DNA of 64,000 nt from contig JBCNJP010000006.1 of assembly GCA_039602395.1 (NCBI GenBank), positions 11,954,952-12,018,951 on the forward strand, written 5' to 3'. This stretch comes from Deinandra increscens subsp. villosa (Eukaryota; Streptophyta; Magnoliopsida; Asterales; Asteraceae). Below, piece by piece: positions 31,615-43,488 of this stretch (position 1 is its first letter; each line of letters opens with the position of its first letter). The position numbers and the translations under genes are program-made. Under the pieces are notes generated by a model. It saw nothing but the letters and a program-made list of their open reading frames with translations. It was not told where the DNA came from and did no database searches.

Positions 31615-34578
31615 ATGTCTGATTTTCAAGCGTTTGCAGCTATTCAAAATTTGGTGCAAACTACGTTGCAAACTATGATGAACTATGATAATGAAATCAG
31701 AACAAGTCAGAAAGTTCCCAAATTGTTAAAATTGGAAGATTATCATAGTTGGGTTAAAAGATATGAAGCGTATGTTGATACTAATGATATTGATATGTGG
31801 TTGTCATTTACTGATTAATATGTTTATCCTAAAGATGAAACCGGGGAACCAGTACTTCAAAGAAAGATGTCATCTGAACAAAAGAAAGCATATCAAACTG
31901 AAAATAAAGCTTATGGTACTTTGACTATGGCTTTTCCTAAAGAATTGTTATATCAATTCTCGGGTAACTATACATCAAAGAGTTTGTGGGATGCATTGGA
32001 AAAGAGATGTGAGGGGAATGATCAATATAAGAAAATTCGACAAAAGGTTTTGAAGAAGGAATTTGATAGTTTCAAGCATTATCAAAACGAATCAATTCCA
32101 AATCTGATTGCATGATTTGCTCACTTATTGAGTGAAATGCGTTTGGTGAGTCTTACAAAAGAAGAAGCAGATATGAAAGAAAATATTTTCGAAGCATTAC
32201 ATGAGAAATGGGAGAATTATGTGATGATGATCACTCATGATAAATAATATCCGGGATTATCTTTTAATGATCTAATTCAAAGAATTCAAGCAAGGGATAT
32301 GGGTCAATGGTTAACAAGTCACTTCCTGCATAAGTTCAAAATCCTGCTATGTATTATGGTGATAATGATTCTACCATGAATGCTGGGAAATCTAATATTG
32401 TTAGTTCCGCACTTCCTAAAACATTTATTGCAGGTAAATCAGAAACTCCTAGTTATTCTGCTGGTTGTACGGTTTCTGTTCCCAGTTCTTCGATTCAGAA
32501 TGCTTTATCTCCTCAAACTACCGATGATTATAATGCTTTAATGTCTGCATTGGTATCTTCATATTTTGGGGTTATACTGGTGCTATTAGTAATGCCGAAT
32601 TGAAAAATGAAGATTACGATCAAAAAATTATTATGATCATTTAGAAGAAATGGATTTGAATTGGCAGTATGCTATGTTAGTTCGAAGAACGAAGAAATTT
32701 TTCAATAGAACTGGCAAGAAAAGATTGAATCAGATGGGAAAATTGGATTGGACAAGTCAAAAGTTAAGTGTTATAAGTGTTCTGTTTATGGACATTTTGC
32801 ACGAGAATGTCCAAGTTCCACTGAACATAAATTGAAATCTGGTCAACATGCTCATTTGGTTATTCATTCACCAAATGAAGCTCCCAAGGTTGAAGAAAAA
32901 TCTGTTTCTTTTTACGAAAAATTGTCAGAGGTGTTTTGGCATCCAGATGAATTTGCCTGGAATGCAGATTTTGAAGCAAAAATGAAACATGCTCCATTTA
33001 CTATTGCTTTAACAGCTCGTCATGTTGATGTCTTAACTGTTTCTGATTCAAGTTCTCAAATATCTTTGATTGATGAAGTTCCAGTTAAGATGGTTGAAAG
33101 TCAAAAGGTTGAGAGGTTAAAATGTCTTGAGTGTGTAAGATTGGGAAAGAAGAATACAACTCTTGTGAAAGATTCTGAATTATTTTCTGGAGAAATTGTA
33201 GTCCTCAAGAAAGATTTGGAAGAATTCCAGAAGAAATATTATGAATTGGTCCATTTTCATGAGGATGTTTTGAAAGAAAAGAGTAAATTGGCAGAAGAAT
33301 GTGAAAAAGCAAAAGCTGAAGCTTTAGATGCAGCACAAGATTTTGAAAATTTGTTTGAAAAGAGTTATCCGGTTCAACAAAAGTATGAAAAAGCCAATGC
33401 TCTTGTGATTGAATCTGTTGCTACAATTGAGAAATTACAAAACAAAATTTATATTCTTCAAGATGAAAATATTCTTTATCAGGATAAAAATGAAGTTTTG
33501 ACAAAAGATGTTGAGATTTACAAGAAGAAAAGAGAAAGTGTTCTTGAAGAATTGTTTGCTGAATGTGAGATCCGAAAGTTGCAAACGTATGAATATGATG
33601 ATCTCAATGCAAAGTTCATCAAGTCACAAAAAGAAGTGTTTGATGCTCAACAGAAAATATCTGGATTGAAGTTGGAAATTTTGGAGTTACAAAGGCAAGT
33701 GAAGAATTGCAATTTGTCACCGACATTGCTGAATTTCTTAAACAAGCAGGATAGGAGTGAGGATAGTTCTAAGAAGGATGATATTCACACGGTTCCTCAA
33801 CCGGTGGATTTCTCTGCGGTTACGTCTGCTCCGCTTGATCCTAAAGACGAATTGTATAATTATTCGAAGTTTGCTATTGCATCCAAGAAGAAGAAGAAGT
33901 CAAAGTCTAAGAAAAAGGAAAAGGCTTTGGGTGAAGCTCCGAAGTTTAGCTCAAAGTCTACTTTTCTAGAAAATGAACAAGGGTTTGATAAGACTGTTTC
34001 AAGTACTTCGTCTGGAACTGACGAAGAAAAAGTTTTCGTTGAAAAGAACAAATTGAAAGATATCAAAGTCAAATTCACTAGAGAAGCTAAAGGGAGAGAA
34101 GCTTCTGGTTCATCTTCAAGTTCATCAAAGACTCCAGGTTTCAAGCACAAAGGCTTGGGTTATGAAGTGAAGGAAGCACCGGTTCAAGCAAAGAAGCCAG
34201 TGAAAGTTCAACATGTTTGAAAGATTAAAGTTCCAAAGAAATCACCTCGTCCGAAGAAAAATTCTTATTTTTCTGAAAAGTCATCATCATCAAGGAGTCT
34301 GTCTCCTAGGTATGACTCCTATGATGATTTATTTGATAACTTTGATTCTGAACATTCATCTGGTTTTCATAACTCAAAGAATTTTTCAAATACTTTTCGA
34401 GAACGACTTTGTTATGCATGTCGTCAACATGTACATCTTGCTGCTGATTGTCCAACGATTGCATATATCCACAACACTGCTAAATATGTGGATAACAAAG
34501 GTCAGATTTTTTATGAACCATGGTCTCCAAAGGTACAATCAACTCGTAAGCCGTCTTGGTCTAAACAAGTACGCTAGT
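31615..34578 (+). pseudogene. F Gag remnant
   Basis: ATG at 31615 (MSDFQAFAAIQ). N-terminal Copia Gag domain with in-frame stops at 31816-31818 (TAA), 32113-32115 (TGA) and near 32245. Frameshifts lie near 32325 and 32590. From 32748 a 490-codon open stretch carries knuckle CYKCSVYGHFAREC, a coiled coil (about 33180-33720), basic Lys blocks (near 33880-33930) and Ser-rich segments. After a TGA at 34218 it continues to a second knuckle, CYACRQHVHLAADC (near 34417). Same plan as E. Not functional. Confidence 0.82.
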
Positions 34579-35130
34579 TGACTGATTCAGGTTCTGATCA
34601 AAAATAAAAATCTTTCAAAATATGGAAACCAAAAGTTGTTTCCAAGGCCAACATTGACTATGTGGAAGACACCGGGCGACCCGACGTTGTTGAATTGGGT
34701 TGATCCCAAAGCGAAAAATGTTTTTATTTGGTGTCAGTATTTTAGGAAGACCTTTTGGTGATTGGAAAATTGTTGATTGTGAAATATCTGTGATAACTTA
34801 AATTGAATTTCCAAATCAATCATGTTTTCAAAATGCTAAACGGCAAGTATTCGTGTTGGTTGATCAATTTCTGTTTTGTTTTTCACTCCGTCTCATTTCG
34901 AGGGGGAGTTTGTTTTTACAAAAATACAAAAATAGTGTGTTGTTTTTCAAATGTTAAAAATGAAAATATAAATAGAGTTGTCATTTTTAGGGGGGGAGAA
35001 TTTTGAAAAGACAAAAACATTGAAAAATGCAAAAAGCCAAAAACATTGAAAAATGAGAAATTGTATCCGACATGATTGGGAAATGATGTCGAGCTAAAAA
35101 ATGAGTTACGGGGTCTATAAATAGTGAATT
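34579..35130 (+). other. F 3' region with pol scar and internal polypurine tracts
   Basis: Matches E downstream of Gag: GAAGACC near 34748 and the scar ATTGTTGATTGTG near 34770, at the same place as in E. CGAGGGGGAGTTTG (near 34899) and AGGGGGGGGAGAA (34989-35001) are polypurine runs. From about 35076 this stretch is repeated at 55956. Confidence 0.7.
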
Positions 35131-35423
35131 TTAAGTATCTCGAAGAGAGGAAGAAGATTTTACGGTCAAATTAGCATGATTCAGTTAAACACACCCCATG
35201 CCATACTTTAGAACGCCTCGTGTCAAACCTAAAAATTGACTTTTTTTCGGGTCTGACGCCTTCTGCACGGCACGACCCCTATAGACTCAACACGGCCCGC
35301 CCGTGCCATATCAGGTACAGTGGCACAGCCCCGTGCCAAACAGTGGCATGCCCCGTCCCAAACTCAAGAAGCTGCCTACAAATACCCCCCCCCCCCCCCT
35401 CATCATTTCAATTTGCTTAATTT
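35131..35423 (+). other. U3-like DNA with CCGTGCC repeats and a poly-C tract
   Basis: No gene. CACGGC/CCGTGCC-type motifs recur (about 35268-35352), some as dyads (ACGGCCCGCCCGTG). A run of 15 C lies at 35385-35399; the duplicate copy has 13 (56265-56277). TATA-like sequence (CTATAAATAG) lies nearby at 35114. It resembles an LTR promoter fragment, but no LTR ends are visible. Confidence 0.5.
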
Positions 35424-35790
35424 TGTGGATATATGTAATGGCAGAATAGCTAGATCAGATTGAAGAAAATCAGAAGAAGAAATCAAGATTTAACCTAATA
35501 AGCCGAACTGACCCGAACTGAGACGATCTGGCAGCCGAAGTGCCAGTTCGGACAAAGTCCAATTCGGGCAATCGGGATTTTCTATATATAGATGTTATGT
35601 TTAGAAATTTGGTAACTGAGTTACTTATGTGTGTGTTTTCAATATTGTGTTTATTCTTATTACTCTGAGTCCTTGTAAGATCTGGTTTGTCCGCTTTATA
35701 AAGGATTGAGTTTATTTACACCGATAGTTCTCGGTTTCGTATTACAAATGACTTAAGTTGTGCACGATCCGACCGTTCCCGCTCACTTTT
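35424..35790 (+). repeat. LTR-like region of G copy 1
   Basis: Starts near TGTGGATATATG (35424). CCGAAC/GTTCGG dyads (35502-35570) are followed by a TATA box (CTATATATAG, 35582-35591). The end resembles that of E (GATCCGACCG...GCTCA), but the primer site TGGTATCAGAGC is missing, apparently by a small deletion shared with copy 2. Ends are inferred. Confidence 0.6.
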
Positions 35791-36075
35791 AGTTCGTCTG
35801 AGTTCGTGTGAGTTCGTTTGAGTTTGAGTGCTAGTTCGCTTTGAGTTCGGATAAATTTTCAAGTTTGGATTGAGTTCCTCTGAGTTCGGATTGGTTTGGA
35901 AACTAGTTACTTCACTTACAGTTCAGAAGACTTCGTTTGGTTTGCTTCAGTTCGCATAGAGTTCGGTTAGGTTTGGAAGATCATCAATTCGCCTTCAGTT
36001 CGGTTGAGTTAGCTTACTTGCGTTGAGTTCGGTTCCCCTTCGGACAAGCTTTTTCAGTTCGTGTGAGTTTGGTTA
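35780..36075 (+). repeat. GAGTTCG/GTTCGG array in the G leader (copy 1)
   Basis: Repeated AGTTCG, GAGTTCG and GTTCGG motifs run up to the Gag start, as in E and F but with GAGTTCG as the commoner form. Confidence 0.82.
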
Positions 36076-36098
36076 ATCAGAATTTGTCAATTGTCGAG

Positions 36099-39000
36099 AT
36101 ATCCGAATATCAAGCATTTGCAGTGATTCAATCTCAAATGCAAACACTACTGAATTATGACAATGAGATAGGAACGAGTCAGAAGGTTCCTAAATTTTTC
36201 AAACTCGAAGATTATCATAATTGGAAAAAGGGGTTCGAGGCGTACATCGGTACTTCAGATTGCGACCTCTGGATTTCTATAGATGACAGATATACTTATC
36301 CGGTCCATAACAACAATGTTCCAATTTTGCAACGAAATCTGAACATTCAACAAAAGACTAATTATACTTGAGAACAAAAGGCTTATGGTGCACTTACTCA
36401 AGCTTTACCAAAAGAATTGTTACATCAATTCAAGATGTGTAAAAACTCGAATGCATTATGGAATGCTCTGAAGGAGAGATGTGAAGGAAATGAACAATAC
36501 AAGGAGAGCAAGAAAAAGGTTTTGCGGAAAGAATTCGATAATTTTAAAACATTTTGATGGTGAAGGAGTGCCTGAGTTGATTTCTCGGTTTTGTCATCTG
36601 CAATCAGAAATGGATAATGTTCATATCAAGAAGGATGATAAGGAGTTAAAGGAGAAATTGCTTGACAAAGAATTTTCAACGTTGACTTTCTTACAACTGC
36701 TAGGAAAGTTACAAGAAAGAGATCTGGAGATGAAGAATGTGAATACTACACCTACAGAAGTGCAAAATCCAAAAGTTTATTATGGTCAAAATGCAGCTAC
36801 AATTTCTGGTAAATCTGGTAAACATGTCAATTCAGCACCGGCGACAACATTCGTAACAGGAGGTGTGTCTAATCCTGGAAATATGCCTAATTCTGAAAGT
36901 CACGAGTTGAGAGGATACAATGTCTCTATACCTACAAGCAACACAATTAATGCAAGCAAGCTTACTTTGTATGTTAATACAATTGAAGACGACATGGCAT
37001 TAGTATCTACTTTAGTATCATCGTATTACAGAGTTATCACTGGGAAAGTTAGAAATGCAAAACTAACAGAGGAAGATTATGACCAGGTGGATCCTGATGA
37101 TTTGGAATTAATGGATATAAACTGGCAATTTGCTATGTTGGCCAGAAGGGTGAAGAGATTTCCTGAAGAAGATCGGTAGGAAAGACTTGAATTCTAGTGG
37201 ACGAATAGGATTCGACAAGTCAAAAGTTCGATGCTACAATTGCTCTAACTTTGGTCACTTTGCGAGGGAATGTTCACAACCAAAGAAACAGGAATATCAG
37301 AAGTTTACTCCAAAAACTGAATCTTCGACTAACAATGCTAAGTTCAATACAACAATTTCAGGGAGTACTTTTAACCCTAAAACTGATCCCATAAAAGCAC
37401 TTGTTTCTCAAGAAGATTAAACATATAACTGGGTAATCACTTTACTGATTCCTCTGCCTTACTTGTAACACATGTGCAGGATGATGACACATTGACTGAA
37501 TCAACTTCTGAAGATGGTGAAGTAAATGATTGCTCAGAATGAGTTGAAGAAGTTCAGACATTTTCTGAAGATCAATTTGCTTTTATGGCAAATACAATGC
37601 CTGAATCTGCTGATTCCGATGAAGTTTTACTGCTAAAGAAGGAGTTGGAAGTGTTGATGATGGAGAAAGAAGCTTTGATTAAAGATTGTGAAGCTGCTAA
37701 AGCAGAAGCTCAAGATGCAGCAAATGATTTTGAGGCTTTATTTCAAAAGAGTTATCATGTGCAACAGAAGTATGAATAGGCTCATAAAAGTGATGTGGAA
37801 GCAAATGAAAAGGTCATTGCATTTCAAGAGGAGTTGTAGAAACTTGCTGACAAAAATAACAGCCTGAAATTGGAGAATGGAGCAATTAAAAGAAACAACT
37901 TAAAAGAATCAGTCGTCGCCTAGATGCCTGACACTCCAAAGGTAGTAAATCCTCTTCAATGTGACATGTGTAACCAATTTGCAAAGGCTAATGGTGAACT
38001 CTTAGATGAGAAAACCAAAATGGTTGATCAACTATCTGTAGCAAAAGCAGACATTGACATTAATAAGAAGAGATGGGAGGGAACCACAAAAGAGTTAATG
38101 TCTTTGCACGAGCAGTTGCAAATTCAGAAATATAAATTTAGAAAGCAATCTGACATGCTCGTGTCTGCACAGAAGGAACTGGTTAATAATGAAAAGACAG
38201 TTTCAGATTTAAAAATTGAAATTCTTGAATTAACAAATAAAATTGACACTTTCAAAATAGCTTTGTCATTTACAATTTTTTTTTTACCATTGTGATCAAG
38301 GTAATGTGTCTGACAAGTTTAACCAGGTTCCTGCCCCCGTGGTTATTACCAATAGCCCATCTTCTGATCAATCTGGTGAGAAATGTGATTACACTTCTTA
38401 CAAAAGAGAGGTGTTTGCTCAATCACACTCACAAACCACTGAAAAGAAATCAAATGAGAAATTTGCTTTAGACTCGGAAGTTGATGAGTTGTTTTATAAC
38501 ATCTCAGATTTTGATAAAATTGATTATTTAGTTTCTGAAACTGAACTTGAAATTTCAAAGAAGGTGTCTAAACCAGGTCAGGATGAAACTATTTCACAAT
38601 ACAAATTTGAGCACATGAAATCTGAACTTCAGAAGTTAAGTGAGTTTGAGCAGAAGCAGATTGCTAGATCCAAGTCAGTGGGCGGTAAAAAGGTGAAAAA
38701 TAGTGGGATTGGATATGAACCAGAGTCTGTCAAATCAAAATCAAAAGTTTTTGAAAAATGTTCAAGTTCCAAAACACCAAGCCTTTAAAATGGAAAATCA
38801 AGTGATCACACAAAGAAGTTCGATAAAAAAGTAAAATGGGTTACATACAGATTGAAGGGTTCAGACAAAATGTGTAGGTGGCTCAGAATTTCCTTTAAAT
38901 ATGGTCAATCCTGATTTGATTGACAAAGTGTTTAAAGGACGTTTTGGTCCAAATTATGACCGAAATCAGAAGAGTGTGCCATGTCGGGGAAAGGATGGCA

Positions 39001-39930
39001 AAATTATTATCCCTGATGGCTTGCTTAGTTGTTCTAATTATTCTGGTTCTGATCATTCTAATTTTTTTTACTAAGTCTGTGCTAAAATCTGTCAAGAAGA
39101 AATTTGTTTCGCAGAAACCAAAGCCTGTCAAACCAATTTTTGCTGAAAATGTTAAATCAAACTTCAAAAAGCCAAATATATTTTTCAAAGAACACAATTT
39201 CATGATGATGGATTTTATGATGATTTTGGCTATGAGCCACAACCGCAATGTATGGTATGGGGCCAAATTGGTTTGGAAATGGATCTAGATGGGGTTCTGG
39301 TTCATCTGAGTACGTGATAGGAGAGGTGTTTATCACCATCACAGTGGTGATGATGGCTTTTATCCAAGAAATGAATATTTTTGTGATGATTTTTGTCCTA
39401 ATTATGATCATGGTTATGACTCAGGCTTTTATGATAATTTTAGTGATCATCAAGTTTCTCATTCACAAAAGAAATATTTTAAATCAACGAAACTAAAGCC
39501 TGTAATTGAAATCATGCATGATGATGACACAGTCGAGGAAGTTCTTCCCGATCGACGTTGTTGTTTTAAATGCAAAAAACGAGGTCATACTTACAAAAGT
39601 TATCCTTTGAAAAAATAAAAGTTTGTTTTTGATGGCTATCAGACAGAAACACATGCATCTGTTGGATCACAAAAACGTGTCAGATTTATCAGTTACAAAG
39701 GGGTGATTCATTATGAGTTGGAATCCTCTGTTTCTGATTTTCAGAAGGAAAAACATGATAAGAAACGGGATGGCAATTTTGGTAAAATAAAATCAATGTT
39801 GAAAACTTTTGAATCTGCCTTGACAAATCCATAGAAAGGAAAATGGATACCTAAGGGTGCTTCCATCGCAGGTCACGATTTTGTTGACGGACGGCCCAAA
39901 GCTTCAAGCTTGGGTTCTTCCCGACCTAAC
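36099..39930 (+). pseudogene. G copy 1 Gag remnant
   Basis: The expected start codon reads ATA (36099-36101) followed by SEYQAF-like sequence; copy 2 has the same loss. Copia Gag domain (KVPKFFKLEDYHNWKKGF, DLWISIDDRYTYPV), TGA at 36369-36371, frameshift near 36550, stop near 37175. Knuckle CYNCSNFGHFAREC (near 37231). Coiled-coil blocks (37610-37780, 37960-38260) are split by stops at 37777, 37837 and 37921. A second knuckle near 39560 reads CFKCKKRGHTYKSY, with the last Cys replaced by Tyr. Dead, but it retains the whole E/F Gag plan. Confidence 0.82.
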
Positions 39931-39979
39931 TAAATTTCTCTAATGTGTGCCGGGAGATTCGCAACAGCCCGTGAATAAC

Positions 39980-41714
39980 CTATGGGTCGTTGATAGCGGA
40001 GTATCCAGGCACATGACTGTCTACTCCATTATGTTCAACCATTCAACGGAGGAAATGTTACTTTCGCAGGAAATAAAGGTGGAAAGATAACGGGTATTAG
40101 CAAATTGAGCAACGGTGCGATCACATTCGACCGGGTGGAATATGTTCAAGAATTAGAATACAACCTGTTGAGTGTATCCCAGATTTGTGATAAGCAATTC
40201 ACAACTGCTTTCACATAACAAAATACTTAATCTTGAAACCTGGTTTTGTGATTCCCGATGATTGTATTGTAATGCGAGCACCAAGACTATCAAATTTGTA
40301 TGTGTTGGATATGAATTTAGCGAAATCGAATGTGGTAGGTCAATGTTTCATGTCGAAAGCTTCTGAGAGAGATTTCGTTCTCTGGCGCAGACGCATGGGT
40401 CACATTCATTGCCGAAAATGAACGAGTTGGTGCGAAAGTGTCTTGTTGACGGAGTTCCCAAGCATTAATTTATTTTCACTGACGTATGTGTCAGTTGCAA
40501 AAATGGGAAGCAACAACGAAAGTCACATACCTTGAAGAAGTACCACTCAATTAATGTTTCGCTTGAATTGCTTCACATGGACTTGTTTGGTCCTGTTCAC
40601 AAACAAAGCATTTCCGGACATTGGTATTGTTTGGTAGTTACCGATGAATATTCTCGCTTCTCATGGGTGGATTTCTTGTGACAAAAGATGAAACATCAAG
40701 AATTCTTATCAACTTCATCAACACGTTAGAATCTTACTACAAGATGAAAGTGAGAAGAATTCGAAGCGACAATGGCACGAAGTTTAAGAACACGGGCATG
40801 AGGGTATTTTGTTTGGAGAAGTATATTGTACATGAATTCAGTACACCATACACGCCTCAGCAAAATGGTGTCATGGAACGGAAGAATCGAACGATAATTG
40901 AGACAGCGAGAACCATGTTGGCTAATTCTCGACTTCCAGTGAATTTCTTGACAAAGGCAGTCAATACAACATGTTATGTGCTGAATCGGGTTCTGACTGT
41001 GAAATGGCTTGTTAAAACCTGTTATGAGCTGTTGAAGAATCACAAGCCGAATCTCAAGCATCTGGAACCGTTTAGGTGTCCCTGCACGATATTACGGTCT
41101 GCTGGAAAATTCGATGAAAAGGTGTTTGAAGGTTTCTTTGTCGGATATTCTAATCAAAATAAACGTGTTTTTAACCAAAAGACCAGTGTAGTGGAAGAAT
41201 GCTTACATGTTGATTTTCAATCATACACTTTACCACCCAAAGGTGTCGGTCCAGATTGCATGTTCGATTAGAAGAGGCTTTTTTATTCACTCGATTCAAG
41301 AAGAGATATAACCGATGAGCATCTTGTGACCGTTTACATTAATTTACAAGATGATGTTCCGGTTATGAATATCCCATCTCCGTCTGCTCTGAATGTGCAT
41401 GTTGCTGATGATGTCTTGACTGAAACCACAATAGCAACTGATGATATGTCTTTTGATGATGAATATGAATTTCATGAAGCTAATTCGGAACCTGTTGATA
41501 TTGTTGTCCCACAAACTGTGTCTCAAGAAAATGATACTAATGTGGTTGAGGAAGATCATGTCACTAACTTGGATGAAAATATTATTGTTCCAACTCTGAT
41601 ATCTGACACTCCGGATCAACACTTATCATCCTCAAGATAATATTATTGGTGATTTGGCTGATGGAGTGCGTACCAGAAGACAGATTGAAAGTAGTGCATT
41701 ACTCGCAATCAGGG
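39980..41714 (+). pseudogene. G copy 1 protease and integrase remnant
   Basis: Protease begins WVVDSGVSRHMTV (39982); copy 2 has the more usual DSGAS. Broken until about 40540. Integrase zinc domain: LWRRRMGH, where family members have LWHRRLGH, then CVSCKNGKQ. Core Asp in LLHMDLFGPV (40570), Asp in IRSDNGTKF (40756) and Glu in NGVMERKNRTI (40865) are present. A frameshift lies near 40676 and a stop at 41269-41271. An acidic linker (41326-41640) leads to RT, cut at 41714 by H. Confidence 0.85.
41710..41714 (+). repeat. Target site duplication of H, left copy (CAGGG)
   Basis: CAGGG here and at 51964-51968 flank H. Copy 2 has one CAGGG in unbroken sequence (about 62547-62551), an empty site. 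Confidence 0.97.
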
Positions 41715-43488
41715 TGATGTGTTGTTTAGTGTATATAAAAAGTGGGGTTCTACACTATCAAATTTTAAATTTATAAACTGGTTATTCACCAGGGGACTAT
41801 ACCAACACACTAAGGCAAGTATACCTGTCGTGCGTAGCACAGTATTGGTAAACACCGAGTTGTCGAACCTTAGGGACACGAACTTGTTGAAAACAGTCAA
41901 TTTATAATTCCGCCGGTTTTTGGTTTTATTTTGAAAATGGATTTTAATTTAGAAAACTGAAAGTGACAGTAATTGAAATGTTGTTTGGAAAAACAGAGTT
42001 CGGTAAAGGATCACTTAGGCATGGCTCCTCCAACTTGGGTTTGACAGGTGTATCGGTAATGCGTTACTACTTATCTATGAAGTGAACTAGGGTCCTAAGA
42101 CAAGGCTCACCTAGTTCCTATGGATAGGTTCACGGTTAGGGTTATAGACACGCCCTAGACGGTTACTACTAGTCCATGGTTAAGTGTTGATAAGGTTGCG
42201 GTTTATGAAGTGCCCTAGGCTGGGTCCCGAGTTATCGGTGGCTCAACTCACAACTGGTTAGAGGGTTAGGATAGGTATGGCCCTAACAGTCCTAGAGTTG
42301 TGAGGCGGTTACAATTAGGTTGATAGGTTGACCTAGCAAGTCCTAGACACGACTAAGCAGGAACAAACCCGAGTTATCGGTGAATGCTTCACTACTTGAC
42401 AATGGCAAGGGTATCTACTAGCTAAGGGTAAGGTGATTTCTCACTCAAACTCTATGGTGGACTCCTAATCGAATTCTAGGGTTTCCCTGATAATCGTGAG
42501 TACTTCTAGTTCACGCGTACGCCGCAGGTTCTGTTGTTCGGCTATACAATAGTTCCCTAACGATAGATGGCTTGCAAGCTAGGGTTAGGGTTCCACAAGA
42601 CCAGAGATTACTAGACACAATATAGGAATTCAATTCGTCAACCAACTCAAAGCAATCATAACTTTTACTTCATAAATGAAAATGTAAACGAAAAACCGAT
42701 ACTTATAAAGTCAAACCATGGTTGGATTCGCCTCGCCTAAGCGATATGATGAGTTTAGCCAACCATGTTAATGTTTAAACATAAACAAATCAGATCTAAA
42801 CAATAGTTCATGGCTAAATATAAATACAATACCAAAAAGTAGCTCGAAATGGTGAAAAACGACAATCCAAGACGCATCGAATGCTTCGAGTCTTCAAAGG
42901 CTTCAACGGGGTCTTTCTCTAGCTTCTTCTCTGCTCTCCAAGATGTAAAATGGATGCCCTAGACGTCTGGAATGGTTTGGTATATATAGGGGTCGAATTC
43001 TAGGGTTTTTTGAACGTTTCCAAAAATTCCAGGTCGGCTCACGGCCGTGCCAGTGCCTCTCACGGCCTGGGTAGGCCGTGACGTGTCTTCTGGCCCATTC
43101 TGATGTCAGTCACGGCCTGTAGGGGGTTACCTGGGTGTCGGTCACGGCTTGTAGGCCGTGACAGTGGGTCTCATGGCCTAGACAGGGCTGTCATGGCCAT
43201 GACATGGTCTTCATGGCTTGGCTTCAGTGCTCACAGCTTGGACAGGGTGTGACAAGGGTCCTCACGGCTTGTAGGCCGTGACAGGGGGTTTCACAGCTTG
43301 CAAGCCGTGAGGTTTTTCAGCTTCTTGTATTTTTTCATTTCTTTCCTCATTTTCCACACCAAGCTAGATTTTTCCTGCAAACTCATGATATTTATTAGAA
43401 TTTCATATATTTTAACATTTTCAACCTGAATTCGCTAATTTCGACCCCAAAACCCGTTATTATTTCGTGTCCAAAACCACACACATCA
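41715..43488 (-). repeat. 3' LTR of H (1,774 bp; left on the plus strand)
   Basis: On the plus strand it runs TGATGTGTTG...CACACATCA. On the minus strand the order is U3, a GCCGTGA/TCACGGC array (43312-43028), then a TATA box (42988-42981). Differences from the other LTR are mostly transitions. No coding sequence. Confidence 0.95.
43028..43312 (-). repeat. TCACGGC/GCCGTGA dyad array in the H LTR
   Basis: TCACGGCCTG, TCACGGCTTG, GGCCGTGAC and decayed forms (TCATGGC, TCACAGC) recur about every 15-30 bp in both orientations, so adjacent copies can pair. It ends about 40 bp from the TATA box. Repeated at about 51503-51787. Confidence 0.9.

Larger units (their letters stand above)
30840..35130 (+). 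mobile_element. Element F: gag-only Sirevirus-like Copia element, 3'-truncated
   Basis: LTR 30840-31166, primer site, GTTCGG leader, decayed Gag and the start of a 3' untranslated region. No pol and no 3' LTR. Gag, leader and the protease scar match E in order and sequence, so E and F belong to one lineage; F is much more decayed. The right boundary, where the 3' region gives way to other DNA, is only approximate. Confidence 0.8.
35424..41714 (+). mobile_element. Element G copy 1, 5' part: Sirevirus-like Copia element with gag and pol
   Basis: LTR-like region, leader, Gag, protease and integrase lie here; RT and RNase H continue at 51969 after insertion H. Many stops are shared with copy 2 (55956-64000). 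No matching 3' LTR is found downstream. Gag and the 3' region match E and F, so G represents the pol-bearing relative of the gag-only elements, now dead. Confidence 0.82.
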
